From Crotalaria pallida (taxonomy: Eukaryota; Streptophyta; Magnoliopsida; Fabales; Fabaceae), in assembly GCA_037953625.1 (NCBI GenBank), contig CM075651.1:130910501-130974500 (forward strand): a DNA stretch of 64,000 bases. Reading direction: 5' to 3'. This document shows, piece by piece, positions 41,957 to 53,289 of the stretch. A model generated the notes under the pieces. The model saw only the letters and a program-made list of their open reading frames with translations, was not told the DNA's origin and did no database searches. Within the stretch, counting starts at the first letter, position 1; each line of letters opens with the position of its first letter. The translations under genes and the position numbers were made by a program.

Positions 41957-44954
41957 ATGGAGTTCATCAAGGGATCCAATTTGATTAAGCTATTGCTGTT
42001 ACTACAGTACTTCACAGTTCTCTGTGTTTCTCAGGATTTTGATTTTTTCTATTTTGTTCAGCAGGTAACGTAAAATGTCATTGAATGAATAATGGTTATG
42101 CTATGCTTTGAATTAAAATTATGAATGTATTTATGAAATTACTTATTTGTTTTGGTGGTTTAATTTATTTTGGATTTGCAGTGGCCAGGGTCATACTGTG
42201 ACACACAGAAGAAATGTTGCTACCCTACAACTGGGAAGCCTGCTGCAGATTTTGGCATTCATGGTCTCTGGCCTAATAGGAATGATGGTTCATACCCATC
42301 TAACTGTGATCCTAGCAAACCCTTTGATCCATCTCAGGTATTTCTTTCTTTCTTTCTTTAATGATTAAATTTTGGATTTTTTAAACTTTGTTCCTAACAC
42401 TAAAAAATGGACATGTTTTTTAAATTTTGATTTTTTTTAAAGCGATATTTCAATAAAATTTATTTACTTTTGATATAAAATATTCTCAATTCTTATCATT
42501 GAGATTAAAAAAACCTTTAAATTTTTATTTGATTTTCTTTTTGAAAATTGACTTTTGATTGACCATTTGACTGATCATATTTCAACTTCATCATTTACCA
42601 AAATATAATTGGACAAGCATCACTGTGCAGTCTGCTGATAATTTGTTAATATACATGCAATGAATAATTTTTTGGTGCAAGAATTTTTTCGTGTTCGAAA
42701 GTCATTTTGGATTTAATTAGTTTTCGTGTTAAAAGTAATTTTATGCGTTTGTAAGCTTTCGGTTCGAAAACAGGCTAGCTTTTTGGTATTTTTGTATTTT
42801 TCAACATGTTTTGGCGTACTGAAAATAAAAATGCTTCTCTCTTTTTTTTTTTATAATAAATGCTTCTCTCTTTAAATGTGAGTTTAGCTTGAAGCAGCTA
42901 TTTGTTACTATCTCCGTCCCTAAGTACAAAGCTTTTTTGACACTTTTATTTTGTCCTATTTATAAAGCTCGTATCAATTTTCAATGATCATTAGTTATTT
43001 TTTTTCCACAAACACCCCTATTTATTTAACACTTTTTAGATTCCCAATAATATTAATAAGGATAAATTTGAAATTACATATCAAAAATTCACATTTCCAA
43101 TACAATTAACTAAATTATTCCACTTTCTTAATGGACGTGAAATCCCTTAAAGAGGCTTTATATTTAGGGACGGAGGGAGTACTTTTGAGTTTAGATTTCA
43201 CATTTGCAATTGGTTAGTATTTCTTCATTTTAATCTCCTATTTTTCATTAACTTTTTTATAAAATAATATATAGTTATTCATTCAAAAATGATTAATTTT
43301 CAAATTATCCAAACAATACTATTTTTCCAAAATTAATTGATTTTAAACTTAGTTTTATCAAAATCAAGTTTACAAAATCAAGTTTATCTAAAATCCAATT
43401 TGCAAACGTTTATCCAAGCATACATAAGATCTATTTACAGGGTAAAGCTTTTAAGCTATATTTTTCTTTATATAACTCGAATACCATATCTATCTTACTT
43501 GAACGAATCGAGCTCCTTATCATCTCAACCAATAAAAATTGTTATACAGAATAAATTATCTAACTTATAGATAGAATAAGTAAGTACAAGAAATTATTTT
43601 ATTTTCAAAAACTAAAAATCATTTTTTATTCTCTAAAGAATAATATCATTTTTACCAACGTGGGTTAGTCAAGTGGTAGCTCACTTGATCCCTTAACCAA
43701 ATGGGCCTCGAGTTCGAGCCTTGAGTATGGAGCAACCCCGCTGGGAAACCCCTACCGTTTAGTGTAAGCTCAGTTTGGTCGGATTTTAGTTAAAACTAGA
43801 TCTGGGTACCGATTGGTGTAAAAAAAAAATAATATCATTTTTCTATATGAACTTACTTTTTAGAAAGTTGATTTATCCGTTAAAAAAATGCTTTATTACT
43901 ATACATACATGGGTCGGCCGGATTACTTTTTTTTAAAAGGAGAAATTGTCACTCTCATTTGAGCTAAAGGGACAAAGCTTTCGGGTCCCATTTAATCACT
44001 ACCTGTAGCTAAATAAAATACTGCTTTCTTCCAATTTTTAAGTCATATAAAAGGTGTATGCACTCTTTGTTCCCACGCTAAGCCAACGCTTCTTCATGTG
44101 GAACTTTCCGTTGGGGCAACATTAACGTCCACATGTCCTCTTCCTATGTGTTTTTATACATACTTTCAAAACTATTCCATCTGTTTTTTAATTAAATATC
44201 CATGCCAAAACTGCTAAGCAGAGAAAAGCTTAAATAAAAAAAATGATTCTTCTTAATCTAAGTTCAGAGTCACAAAAGTCAAACAGATTTTAATCCTAAA
44301 AAGGTTGTGTGTTTCAATGATTATCATGTTACCACAAACTTGACTATAAATGATGACAGGTGGCAGATTTAACTAAAAATTTGAAAAGTGATTGGCCAAC
44401 ACTAGCATGCCCAAGCAATGATGGTATACAATTCTGGACACATGAGTGGGACAAACATGGCACTTGTTCAGCCCTTGATGAACATAGCTATTTTGAAGCA
44501 GCTCTCAGCTTGAAATCAAAAGTCAATCTCCTCCAAGCTCTTACAAGTGCAGGTAAATATTATTTAACCAATCACAAAAAAGTGATACAATATTGATTAG
44601 CACATTTCATTAGACAACATATTTCATCCAATTAAAATTTTATTAATTTATTGCATAGTTTTTGGTGATAAGATACCAATTATGTGTTAACCAAAATTAA
44701 TTAGAAAAACATGCATAATTTTGGTGACAGGAATAAACCCAGATGGGGGATCATACAGCTTGAGCAACATCAAAGGGGCTATAAGTGAAGCAATTGGTTT
44801 TACTCCATACATTGAGTGCAATGTGGACACCTCAGGAAACAGCCAGCTATACCAAGTGTACTTGTGTGTGGACACATCTGGTGCTAACTTAATTGATTGC
44901 CCTGTGTTCCCCAGAGGCAGATGTGGATCGGATATTGAGTTCCCATCTTTTTAA
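41957..44954 (+). CDS. RNS1: RNase T2 family S-like ribonuclease, RNS1-like
   Basis: Four exons, 41957-42064, 42182-42337, 44360-44552 and 44731-44954, join in frame to 226 residues. Residues 1-25 form a signal peptide (KLLLLLQYFTVLCVSQ), and the mature protein begins DFDFFYFVQQWPGSYCD, as in Arabidopsis RNS1. Catalytic segments CAS I (FGIHGLWPN) and CAS II (FWTHEWDKHGTC) both keep their His residues, and the paired cysteines of class I S-like RNases are present. It ends CGSDIEFPSF. The enzyme cleaves RNA through a 2',3'-cyclic phosphate and is expected to be secreted; relatives are induced by wounding or phosphate starvation. Intron 2 (2.0 kb) holds a MITE and a SINE. A TATATAC near 41880 may be the TATA box. 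No lesion is seen. Confidence 0.95.
42906..43181. mobile_element. Stowaway-like MITE, family A, in RNS1 intron 2
   Basis: TACTATCTCCGTCCCTAAGT and the complementary TTAGGGACGGAGGGAGTA bound it, with TA borders. The interior matches the copies at 20184 and 33941 closely. Confidence 0.85.
43654..43827 (+). mobile_element. tRNA-derived SINE in RNS1 intron 2, perfect 15-bp target duplication
   Basis: The element starts ACCAACGTGGGTTAGTCAAG, with a pol III A-box-like GTTAGTCAAGTGG and a B-box GAGTTCGAGCC, and ends in an A-rich tail after GGTGTAAAAA. AATAATATCATTTTT flanks it exactly at 43639-43653 and 43828-43842. The start resembles the Au SINE family of angiosperms. It is in the same orientation as the gene. 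Confidence 0.92.
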
Positions 44955-45093
44955 TATATATTTAAAAATGAGTACAGGTCTCTAAGCATAAGATAATATA
45001 TTTTTTTTTTCATGTTCATTTCAAGGCATTTACTTAAATGTTGTTGTCCTTGGTATATCCAATAGTGATCAATTGGGACTTTGCTTTATTCAA

Positions 45094-45371
45094 TACTTCT
45101 TCTGGTTCTATTTATAGGGCATACTTAACCATATCGCACGGACCAAGGAGGGTAGTTAGTTTTCTTGAAACTTTTAAAAAATACTTTAACATTACAATCT
45201 TACCCTCTTAACTTCCATTGGGAATTTCAAAATGTATTATTTCACATTAATGAACAAAGAGCAAATAAGAGAAAATAGCAATAAATGTTTCCTAGAAAAT
45301 ACAAAGTGACTTATAAATAGGACCAAAAAATTCTTCTAGAATGTAACCTATAAATAGGAGCGGAAAGAGTA
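45094..45371. mobile_element. Stowaway-like MITE, family C, downstream of RNS1
   Basis: TACTTCTTCTGGTTCTATTT and the complementary AAATAGGAGCGGAAAGAGTA bound it; the interior matches the copy at 5736-6032. It starts 140 bp after the RNS1 stop codon. Confidence 0.75.
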
Positions 45372-46000
45372 AATAGTAGTACTACTATATATATAATTCT
45401 GTCCAAATGTAGTGCAGTTTTCTTTTAACAATTGGGGTTAAGTAATATGCAGTTCAGACTTCAGAACCAATGGGAATTGATGCCTTTTCAGACATTCATT
45501 TGTTACGGTTCGTTTTCGTATGGTCCCAATCCCATTTAGTCAAAGGTTCTTGTGTGATCCTTCTTTACCTGTTAATTGTTATACTCAATGAATTATCCAA
45601 GTCATTCGTGATTTAAGTTAATAATAATTTGTCATATAAAAAATAAAAATAAAAAATAAAAAAATTAATACAAATTGATAATTATTTATATTATGTATCG
45701 TGTTATAATTGACTTCTTTTATGAATATCATAATAGTTCAGTTCACCAAGTAATAATTTCTGGTAAGGAAGGGTTCAATTCAAGCAAAAAAATCGAGAAT
45801 TTTGAACCCTTTTATTATTCAAGGATTACATTTTTAATGAAAAATGCTCCGAATATTCTTTATTAAAAAAAATTAATACCCTTTATTATTAAAAGAAGGG
45901 AGTTCGTGGATAATATTTGGAATTCAAAATTCATTAATATTTTAATAAAGGATATTTTGAACATTTCTATTAAAAATGAGGTTCTTGATGAATAACAAGG
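45372..46000. other. Intergenic, nothing recognised
   Basis: AT-rich; a short local direct repeat (TTTTATTATTCAAGG / TTTATTATTAAAAGA) is the only pattern seen. Confidence 0.5.
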
Positions 46001-47564
46001 CACTACTGCATAACATTTCGCATATGTTTTTTAAAGACATTTTGCATCTGTTTTGGAAATGATGTCCTTGTGAGAGATGTAGATAGCTATGATTTTTCGC
46101 ATCACTTTTTAAAACAGATGCAAAATGTCAGAACTTTCTGTATCACTTGTATAACTGATGCGAAAAGTACATATAACTGATGCGAAAAATATACTTTCCG
46201 CATCACTTATTCTAAAACAGATGTAGAAAGTATAATAACTGATACACATTTGTTATTTTTTTAACAGATGCCGAAAGTGCACAGATGCGAAAAGTGCACT
46301 TTCCGCATCTGTTATTTGAACTTTCCGCATCAGTTATATTTAAATAACTGATGCGAAAAGTTTCGCACTAAAATTTTTATATATATTTAGTGACTCGCCT
46401 TGACTACCAAAACTAAAATTTTAAAACAAATGAATCCAAAAGGCAAAATATATCCAATAATTTCAATACAACTACAAATTGTACTACAAATTCTAAAAAT
46501 CTCCAAAACTAAATGCTACAAATTCTATTACAATATACCCAAAACTAAGGCAAAATAAATATATCCAATCCAATACAACTACCCATAAAACCCTCACTCT
46601 TATCGGTCACAATTTTCAATAGCCTCTATCATGCCTATAAATTAAATCAAACTAATACAATACTAGTAACTTAGTATAAAAATTTAATCTCACTTTTCAT
46701 TCTTAGAACCAGAAGTGGCCCCATCATTGAGAACAATCACCTCAGCCTGCTGCTCCTGCGCTTCTTTTTCTTTCTCCAATTCCTCGATGGCTTGCTTCTC
46801 CGCCGCCTTCTCGGCTCTCAGAATGGGTTCGTAATAATCATAATGAGAATCCATACACCGCTTGAAGGCGACAGTAATGTTAGCACACTTCTCAACCAGA
46901 TCTTCTCTGCTTCTTCGATACACATTGTGAGTGAGCATCACAAAATCAAAAACACATTGTGAGCAAGAATCACAAAATCAAAAACACCAAAATAAATCAC
47001 AAACACAAGCAAAACGAAAATACACGGTTCAACATCACACAATTCCGCATCAGTTAAATAAAACCTGATGCGAAAAGTATAACGAACAAAATAAGGGTTA
47101 TCGCATCAGTTATTAAAAGCATGATGCGGAAAGTTTAATTCTTAAATTTATTATATTTACAAGTTTTCCACCGTACTAAACATTTCGCATCATTTATTTA
47201 AAACCTGATGCGAAAAGTAGGAAAATAAGACATTCCGTATCAGTTAACAAAAATTAGATGCGGAAAGTTCAAGAAAATATGACTTTCCGCATCAGTTATA
47301 ATAAAATTGATGCGGAAAGCTTTTACTCTTAAACTTATCTAAATTACAAGTTTGTCATCGTGTTACATTCTGTATCACTTATTTAAAAACATATGCGAAA
47401 AGTAGCAAACATAAGACATTCCACATCTATTAATAAAAAAAACAGATGCGGAAAGTTTTAACTCTTAAACTTATTTACAAGTTTGCCACCACATTTTGTT
47501 TTTACATCAGTTTTTTAGAACAGATGTTAATTGACCGATGTAAAATCCATTTTTTTTACTAGTG
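46001..47564. mobile_element. Non-autonomous CACTA-like element with a captured gene fragment
   Basis: It begins CACTACTGCATAACATTTCG and ends TTTTTTTACTAGTG (complement CACTAGTAAAAAA). Subterminal regions (46015-46370 and 47040-47530) carry more than a dozen copies of TTTCGCATCAGTTAT or its complement in both orientations, as expected for transposase-binding repeats. The interior contains part of a GCK-domain gene and no transposase. The flanking trinucleotides (AGG and GAG) do not match, so a clean 3-bp target duplication is missing. Confidence 0.72.
46690..46977 (-). pseudogene. GCK-domain protein fragment captured by the CACTA element
   Basis: The minus-strand frame reads EDLVEKCANITVAFKRCMDS followed by HYDYYEPILRAEKAAEKQ and a Glu/Lys-rich helix. 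This matches the C-terminal half of plant GCK-domain proteins, where a CxnC pair and DYYxPIL are conserved. The N-terminal GCK half with its own cysteines is absent. The last 80 codons are open to the stop codon. It is likely a transduplicated fragment. Confidence 0.6.
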
Positions 47565-48234
47565 GAGTTCAAAATCCTGAACTTTCAAGCAAATTGAACT
47601 CGTTTAATTTTGATAGATTGTGCCAACTTGTTTCAAACACACAATCCAAACCCAATAAATATCACAGTCAACCATCACCATCCCTCAACATAGTTGTTGG
47701 AGATCGAACTGCATTGCCAAAGGGAACTAGAATCCTTTGTACCAAACCATATTTCAAACCTTGTATTCAACCAATCACATTTTTATAATATTTAATTAAA
47801 TATGATTGATTGTTGATGCCGCCCGGATTACAGTCCGGAGCGAACACCTTGTAGATAGAGAAAGTGAGTATCGAACCACAGAGAAGTGGCTATTCCTATT
47901 TATCCTTTACTAATTAGTTTTGTTAAGCATATGTACAAAATATTGAGTTTGTGTTTGTTGAGTGAATGTGTACATTTGTAAAAGCGATAAAATAACTAAG
48001 AGTATAAAGGGCAATAAACTTGAGAATAAACCGGTGGAGAAGCTGGGATTGAACCTTACCTATCGCACTCGTATGTGTTTTGGTGATATGTATAATTATT
48101 CATCTATATTGTTATTGATACGATGCACAAAAGTCATTTAAACCGATTCCTCGTGAGTAAAATACTAAGGTCATTCCTCATAAATATCAATTCCTTGAAT
48201 ATTTAGAAGAACACCCAGCTCTAAGATCAAGCAT
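47565..48234. other. Unclassified repeat-like DNA cut by the gypsy insertion
   Basis: From about 47812 the sequence (GATGCCGCCCGGATTACAGT, GTGAGTATCGAACCACAGAG, GATTCCTCGTGAGTAAAATA) has the look of an LTR or other dispersed repeat, but I cannot name it. It ends abruptly at the gypsy LTR; its continuation would lie beyond the window. 47565-47811 holds nothing recognised. Confidence 0.35.
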
Positions 48235-48874
48235 TGTGACGCTCTCTTTTTAACTTGAAAATAATTAATATTTCCAAATAGTTTACTATTTGCTATCAAA
48301 ATTAGGACTAGAAAACTTTTTCTTTTTAATATTATTACTTGCTTAATCAAAACCTCTTTTGACATAAACCGTTTCATGAATTCGGCTTAGTATGATCTTA
48401 GATTTGAAAAAGACTCTCGAGAAAGCACGCCCTTATTTATAGGAAACCTTAGTAGTTATTATTTAAACATATGATTTGCCTCTAGAGTCAGATTTGAGTA
48501 TATAAAATATAAACTTAACGCTGAATCCTTTGTAAAATGAAATCAGAGTTCGCGGAAGAAAAACAATACTCATGGGGCACTGCTAAGGAAAATAAAGCAT
48601 ACATATATGTGATAAAAGTCATGACATATAACCCCATCAGTACTAACAGTAGCAAGTGATAAAAGTCGAGATAGCAAGTTTTGATAAAACATATACAGAC
48701 CAGCTGCACTAAAATAAAAGCTCACTCTAAGACCTCTCAATATATACAATATATAACAAAAGTCCAAAAACATAAGTCTCAGAGCAAGTCCTTGATGTCC
48801 TCAGCAGCTCCTCAGATCCTCCACCGCTCTATCCCTAGGATCCAGGATCCAAAACCCCTATGCTATGCAAGCTC

Positions 48875-49351
48875 CTATGAACCAGCGGGTCCACCTCTAG
48901 CAGAAACAATCGGCTCAACATGCACCTCCTCCTCGCTCTCATCCTCCATAGGGTCCTCCTTGACCTTGCCTGACTGAGTAGAGACCCCACCACTGGGTCT
49001 AGGGTGTGCAGAAGCAGTCCTATCATAATCAGTCGGACCAGAAGAAGGAGTCTCCTCAGTAACAACTCTATGGGATGAAGGATGGGAACGAGTGGCATCT
49101 CTAAATCTAAAACTATGAAAACGATGCATAGGTCGAGCCGGGGGTGGTCCTCTATAAGTGTAAAAAGGTGGAACATGCATAGTATAGACTAATGGAATCC
49201 TTAATCGACGAGGTCGCACACGTACCAGAGGGTTAGGGTGGTAGAGAGTGATCTCCACCTCCCCCTCAAAGGTGGCACGGTGCTCCTCATACGTCCATAT
49301 ACCGCTAGGGATAGGGCGTATCTCGATGCAGGCTAGGTATCTGGCCATCAC
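48875..49351 (-). CDS. ORF within the gypsy 3' LTR, unknown protein
   Basis: 158 codons run in the sense direction of the element, starting MMARYLACIEIRPIPSGI. The product is Arg/Pro-rich in the middle (PPFYTYRGPPPARP) and acidic near the end (MEDESEEEVHVEP). The same ORF stays open at 62895-63371 in the other LTR with about ten amino-acid differences. No domain was recognised. LTR-embedded ORFs can be chance frames, but this one has balanced composition unlike the AT-rich surroundings. Confidence 0.45.
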   Translation of the reverse strand: MMARYLACIEIRPIPSGIWTYEEHRATFEGEVEITLYHPNPLVRVRPRRLRIPLVYTMHVPPFYTYRGPPPARPMHRFHSFRFRDATRSHPSSHRVVTEETPSSGPTDYDRTASAHPRPSGGVSTQSGKVKEDPMEDESEEEVHVEPIVSARGGPAGS

Positions 49352-49574
49352 CTAAACAGGGCACAGGGAGTAAGTATACACATATACATAGTGGATAAAG
49401 ACTAAAATTACAATCACAAATATGTCATGGACAAATCATAATGCAAATACATATGAGCACACCAATTTTTCAACATTATAACTCTTATAATGCAAGTGGC
49501 ATGATGTATGATTTTCTATCCACAACTGAGGTCTCTAAATGTCCATCTTGGAAGTCCATCCAATACACCATTGT

Positions 49575-49792
49575 GTTCCTGGAACACCGACATTAGTTCC
49601 CAGAACATAATGTCGAACCATACTTGGATAAAAAGCATCACTCCCGGAGTGTGCACCACGTTCCCAGAACGCCACGTTCCCAGAACGCATAAAAACCAGG
49701 TCCCTGACATTGGCCACATATCTATAATGTGTCATCAAGTAGGTTATACTTTGGTACTCCCGGAGTACCCTCCTCATATTCCCAGAATATGA
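49575..49792. repeat. Cluster of seven short palindromes in the gypsy 3' LTR
   Basis: Perfect or near-perfect dyads occur at 49575 (GTTCCTGGAAC), 49596, 49660 and 49676 (GTTCCCAGAAC each), 49640 (ACTCCCGGAGT), 49753 (GGTACTCCCGGAGTACC) and 49776 (CATATTCCCAGAATATG). All share a centre of the form TCC(C/T)(A/G)GA. The cluster is repeated at about 63590-63812 in the other LTR. Confidence 0.9.
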
Positions 49793-51804
49793 TAAACGTT
49801 CCTACCAACCAGACTTCCAGTCTATATGTATGCACAAACATCAGGGTTGATTTTATCTTTACATTAATTAATGTGATTTAGAAATATTCCAATTTCTACT
49901 TTTGAATGATTTATTTGAGGTATAATATTTGGCATAAAATTCCCCTTTGAATTTTTCTCAAAATATGCCTTTTAAAACCCAAATTGAGTAATACAACTTC
50001 AATGGTATTTAAAACTTAACTTTTTATTTTTCAGATTCAGGTACTAACCGGTTACAGTTTCAGGCTAACCGGTTAGAATTACAGACCTGAACTGTTTTAC
50101 CATTGCAATTCAGAAAAAACCCTTTTTTCTTAAATTCTCTACCCAATCCAAAACACTTTATTTTATACCTCAAAAACCATTGTTTATCATTTAAAAGTCC
50201 AAATCACATATCCTTTTCCAATGAACATAATTTCACTTGAAATTATTCCATCAATTTAAGGCATAAATGGAAATCTTTCCAATCTGAATTTGTTGACATT
50301 ACCAGAACTCATATTCAGACCCTGTGTATAGAAATTAAGGCTTAAATTTGAGTAAAAACCATTAAAGTTTCAGGACTGATTTGCAAACTGATTTTTCTTT
50401 GAAAATTTACAGTGTCTAACCGGTTACGAAAATTGTGTAACCGGTTAGGTTATGCAGTCAGACCATTAAAACAAGAGTTTTAACAACTCATTTTCTTTCT
50501 TTCTCAAATCTAACCAATTTACAGTATAACCAAGTTCATATGCCTTAAAATAAACATGTTTACACCCAGAAACACGTTCATATTGCAAGCATCAAGTTTA
50601 TTGTATCAAATTGTATGAAAAATCACATAAACACAATTTAACACATCAAAACTTAAATCAAGCACTCAACCACAGAATTCAACATTTATATAGCTTGCAT
50701 GCATCAATTGAAATTTGCTCAAAACCACAGTGAGCTAGAAATTGGCCTCCAAGCCTTTGTGCTTAAAAACACATAATGCCCTTTTGAGTTTTGTGAACTC
50801 AAATCCTAAATCATTTGACATTTAGTCTAAATCTAGTATAGTGAAGACTTCTCCCATACCTCTAAGTTGATTTTGATGAAGATTGAACACTGAAATTGAA
50901 GAAACTCCACTGATTTCTCACAAACTCAGCTCTGTTTCCAGATTTGTTTCCCAGCAACAGGGTCCAAAAACCAGAGATTTTGACATAGCAAATGACCAAA
51001 GAAATTGGGGAAAACAGTTAGGACTCAAATTAGGGTACATGCACTAGAGAATCAAAGAAGTTTGAGGCTTAGAGATTGACTATGCTTACCAAAATCGAGT
51101 CTGGAAGTCAGCTCCCAGAATCAGAATCACAGAGAACCCATATTTCTACCTCCAACTTCCAAGCTTGATTTCTCCTTCCACACTAACCCTCAGCTCACAG
51201 TGTTTAGATCTTTGTAAAGCTCTTGATGTAAGCTTCACAATCGTGTATCACTCGATTACTAACACTCAACAACGAAGACGAATTGCTCAGAACAATTCAG
51301 AAACCCTAATCTCCCTTCTTCAACCAGAAATCAGTTGATCAACCCCTAATTCCACAGATTTTCCCCTATTTATAGACAATTGAAGGTAACATGCAGGGCG
51401 ACGCGTGGTTCTCCACTCAATTCATGCAGTAATCGTGGCGATTAAACGAATTAACCCAGTGATTACTCATCAAAATCCACTAAACCAGTTTGTGAGTTCA
51501 TCGTCTAACCGGTTACAGGGCATTACTAACCGGTTAGGTCAGTTCAAAATTTAAAAATTATCATTTTTAAATCTTTCCCTCCAAGAACCTTTCTAATTTT
51601 GCCTTTTAGCACTCCTTTAGGGACCAAAATGCAATTTCCTTATATTATGCATTTAATTGCCATATAAAAATATTTTAACTTATTTTTATATTTAAGGCTA
51701 ATTAAACACAAAACATAAACTTGGAAAATTCTATAAATTAATAATAAAACTTTTTTATTATTAATTTTCTTATTATTCGGGAGACGAAAATTAGGGGTGT
51801 TACA

Positions 51805-51819
51805 CTACTCCCCCACTTA
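51805..51819 (-). promoter_or_regulatory. Polypurine tract of the gypsy element
   Basis: The minus strand reads AAGTGGGGGAGTAG directly before the LTR tip TGTAAC, the expected plus-strand priming site. Confidence 0.8.
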
Positions 51820-51847
51820 AAAGGAATTTCGTCCCCGAAATTCTAGA

Positions 51848-53284
51848 TTACAAAAATAACTCCGGATACTCTTGACGCATCTTCTCCTCTAATTCCCATG
51901 TAGCTTCAGTTACGTCAGCATTCTCCCAAATTACCTTGACCAAAGGTATTTCCTTTCCTCTGAGTCGCTTGACTTCACGATCTTCTATCTGAACCGGTCT
52001 GGTCTCAAAGGTCAGGTTTTCTCTCAAAGTTAGATCATCGGGTTGGAGTTTCAAAACAACAGATGGGTCATGAACATACTTTTTCAATTGCGAAACGTGA
52101 AAGACGTTATGCAAATTGGATAGAGAGGGTGTTAAGGCCAATTGATAAGCAACAGGGCCAACTCTCTTAAGAATATTATATGGACCTATACACTTAGGCG
52201 AAAGATTTCGGGTTCTCAAGGCTCTACTAATTCCTTTCATCGGAACTACCCGAAGGAACACATGATCGCCCTCAGAAAACTCCAATGGTTTTCTCCTCTT
52301 ATCTGTATAACTCTTCTGTCGACTCTGAGCCGCTTTCATCTTAGTCTGAACCATCTTGATCTTTTCAGACGTCTGTTGAATCATTTCTGGTTCAACCATC
52401 AAGTCCTCCCCCACTTGGAACCAACATAGTGGGGTCTGACACTTCCTTCCATACAACGCCTTGAACGGTGCCATTCCAATGCTCGCATGGTAACTATTGT
52501 TATATGTGAACTCTGCAAGAGGTAACACTTGATCCCAACTTCCTTGTTCTTCAAGTGCACACGCTCACAACACATCTTCTAAAGATTGAATTGTTCTCTC
52601 CGTCTGGCCATCCGTCTGTGGATGATACGCAGAACTCAATTTCAACCTTGTTCCCATAGCTTCATGCAAACTCTTCCAGAATTGTGACGAAAATCTCGGA
52701 TCTCAGTCTGATACAATGCTCGAAGGCACTCCGTGAAGACGAACTACCTCCTTGATATAGATCTGGGTAAGCTTGTTCAAGGAATAACGCATATTTATCG
52801 GAATAAAATGCGCCGACTTTGTTAACCTATCCACAACCACCCAGATTGCATCATGATTTGCTGCTGTTCTTGGCAAACCAGACACAAAATCCATTGAGAT
52901 ACTATCCCACTTCCACTGGGGAATCCTCAGAGGTTGCAACTGTCCTCCCGGTTTCTGATGTTCTACCTTCGCTTTCTGACAGATCAAGCACGCCGCCACA
53001 TATTCTGCCACATCTCTTTTCAATCTCGACCACCAAAATATCTTCTTAAAATCCTGATACATTTTGGTCGATCCGGGATGCATACTCATCCGACTCTTAT
53101 GAGCTTCATCAAGAATTAGTCTCCTAACTTCTTGATCTCTTGGTACACAAATCCTTGTCCTGAAACGAAGGATTCCATCCTGCCCTATCTTGAAATCAGG
53201 TTCCTTTCCTTCTGAACCTAGTCTCATCTTTTCCATCAACTCTTCATCTGCTCGTTGCAACTCCCGAATTCTTTCCAAGAACTC
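51848..53284 (-). pseudogene. Gypsy integrase with chromodomain-like C-terminus, broken
   Basis: Continuing the polyprotein after the nested insertion, it has the zinc-binding region (MHPGSTKMYQDFKKIFWWSR ... CLICQKAK), the catalytic core (WDSISMDFVSGLP, VDRLTKSAHFIPI), the LAEFTYNNSYHASIGMAPF segment and a chromodomain-like end at 51848. Two in-frame TGA codons, at 52703 and near 52566, interrupt the core. The enzyme inserts element DNA; chromodomain-type tails steer insertion towards particular chromatin in relatives. Confidence 0.85.
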
Positions 53285-53289
53285 GTTTG

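Larger units (their letters stand above)
48235..51804 (-). repeat. 3' LTR of the gypsy element (3570 bp)
   Basis: On + it runs TGTGACGCTC ... GGGTGTTACA. Its first 1.76 kb aligns nearly base for base with 62241-64000. It contains a 158-codon ORF (48875-49351, -) and a palindrome cluster (49575-49792). Around 50040-51540 four to five copies of CTAACCGGTTA occur, and the strand just inside the LTR carries the purine-rich tract. Confidence 0.9.

Noticed and set aside
43654..43760. tRNA gene
   Set aside because: A- and B-box-like words are present but no cloverleaf or anticodon arm forms; the target duplication and A-tail show a SINE.
46015..47530. CRISPR-like array of TTTCGCATCAGTTAT repeats
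   Set aside because: Repeats occur in both orientations with irregular spacing inside CACTA-like tips; a plant nuclear context excludes CRISPR.
49575..49792. Heat-shock elements
   Set aside because: The half-sites are TTCnnnGAA with a 3-bp gap, not the nGAAnnTTCn arrangement with 2-bp gaps.
49508..49792. Three overlapping short frames in the LTR and their copies at 63432-63810
   Set aside because: They lie over the palindrome cluster on both strands with no domain; symmetry of the DNA explains frames on both strands.
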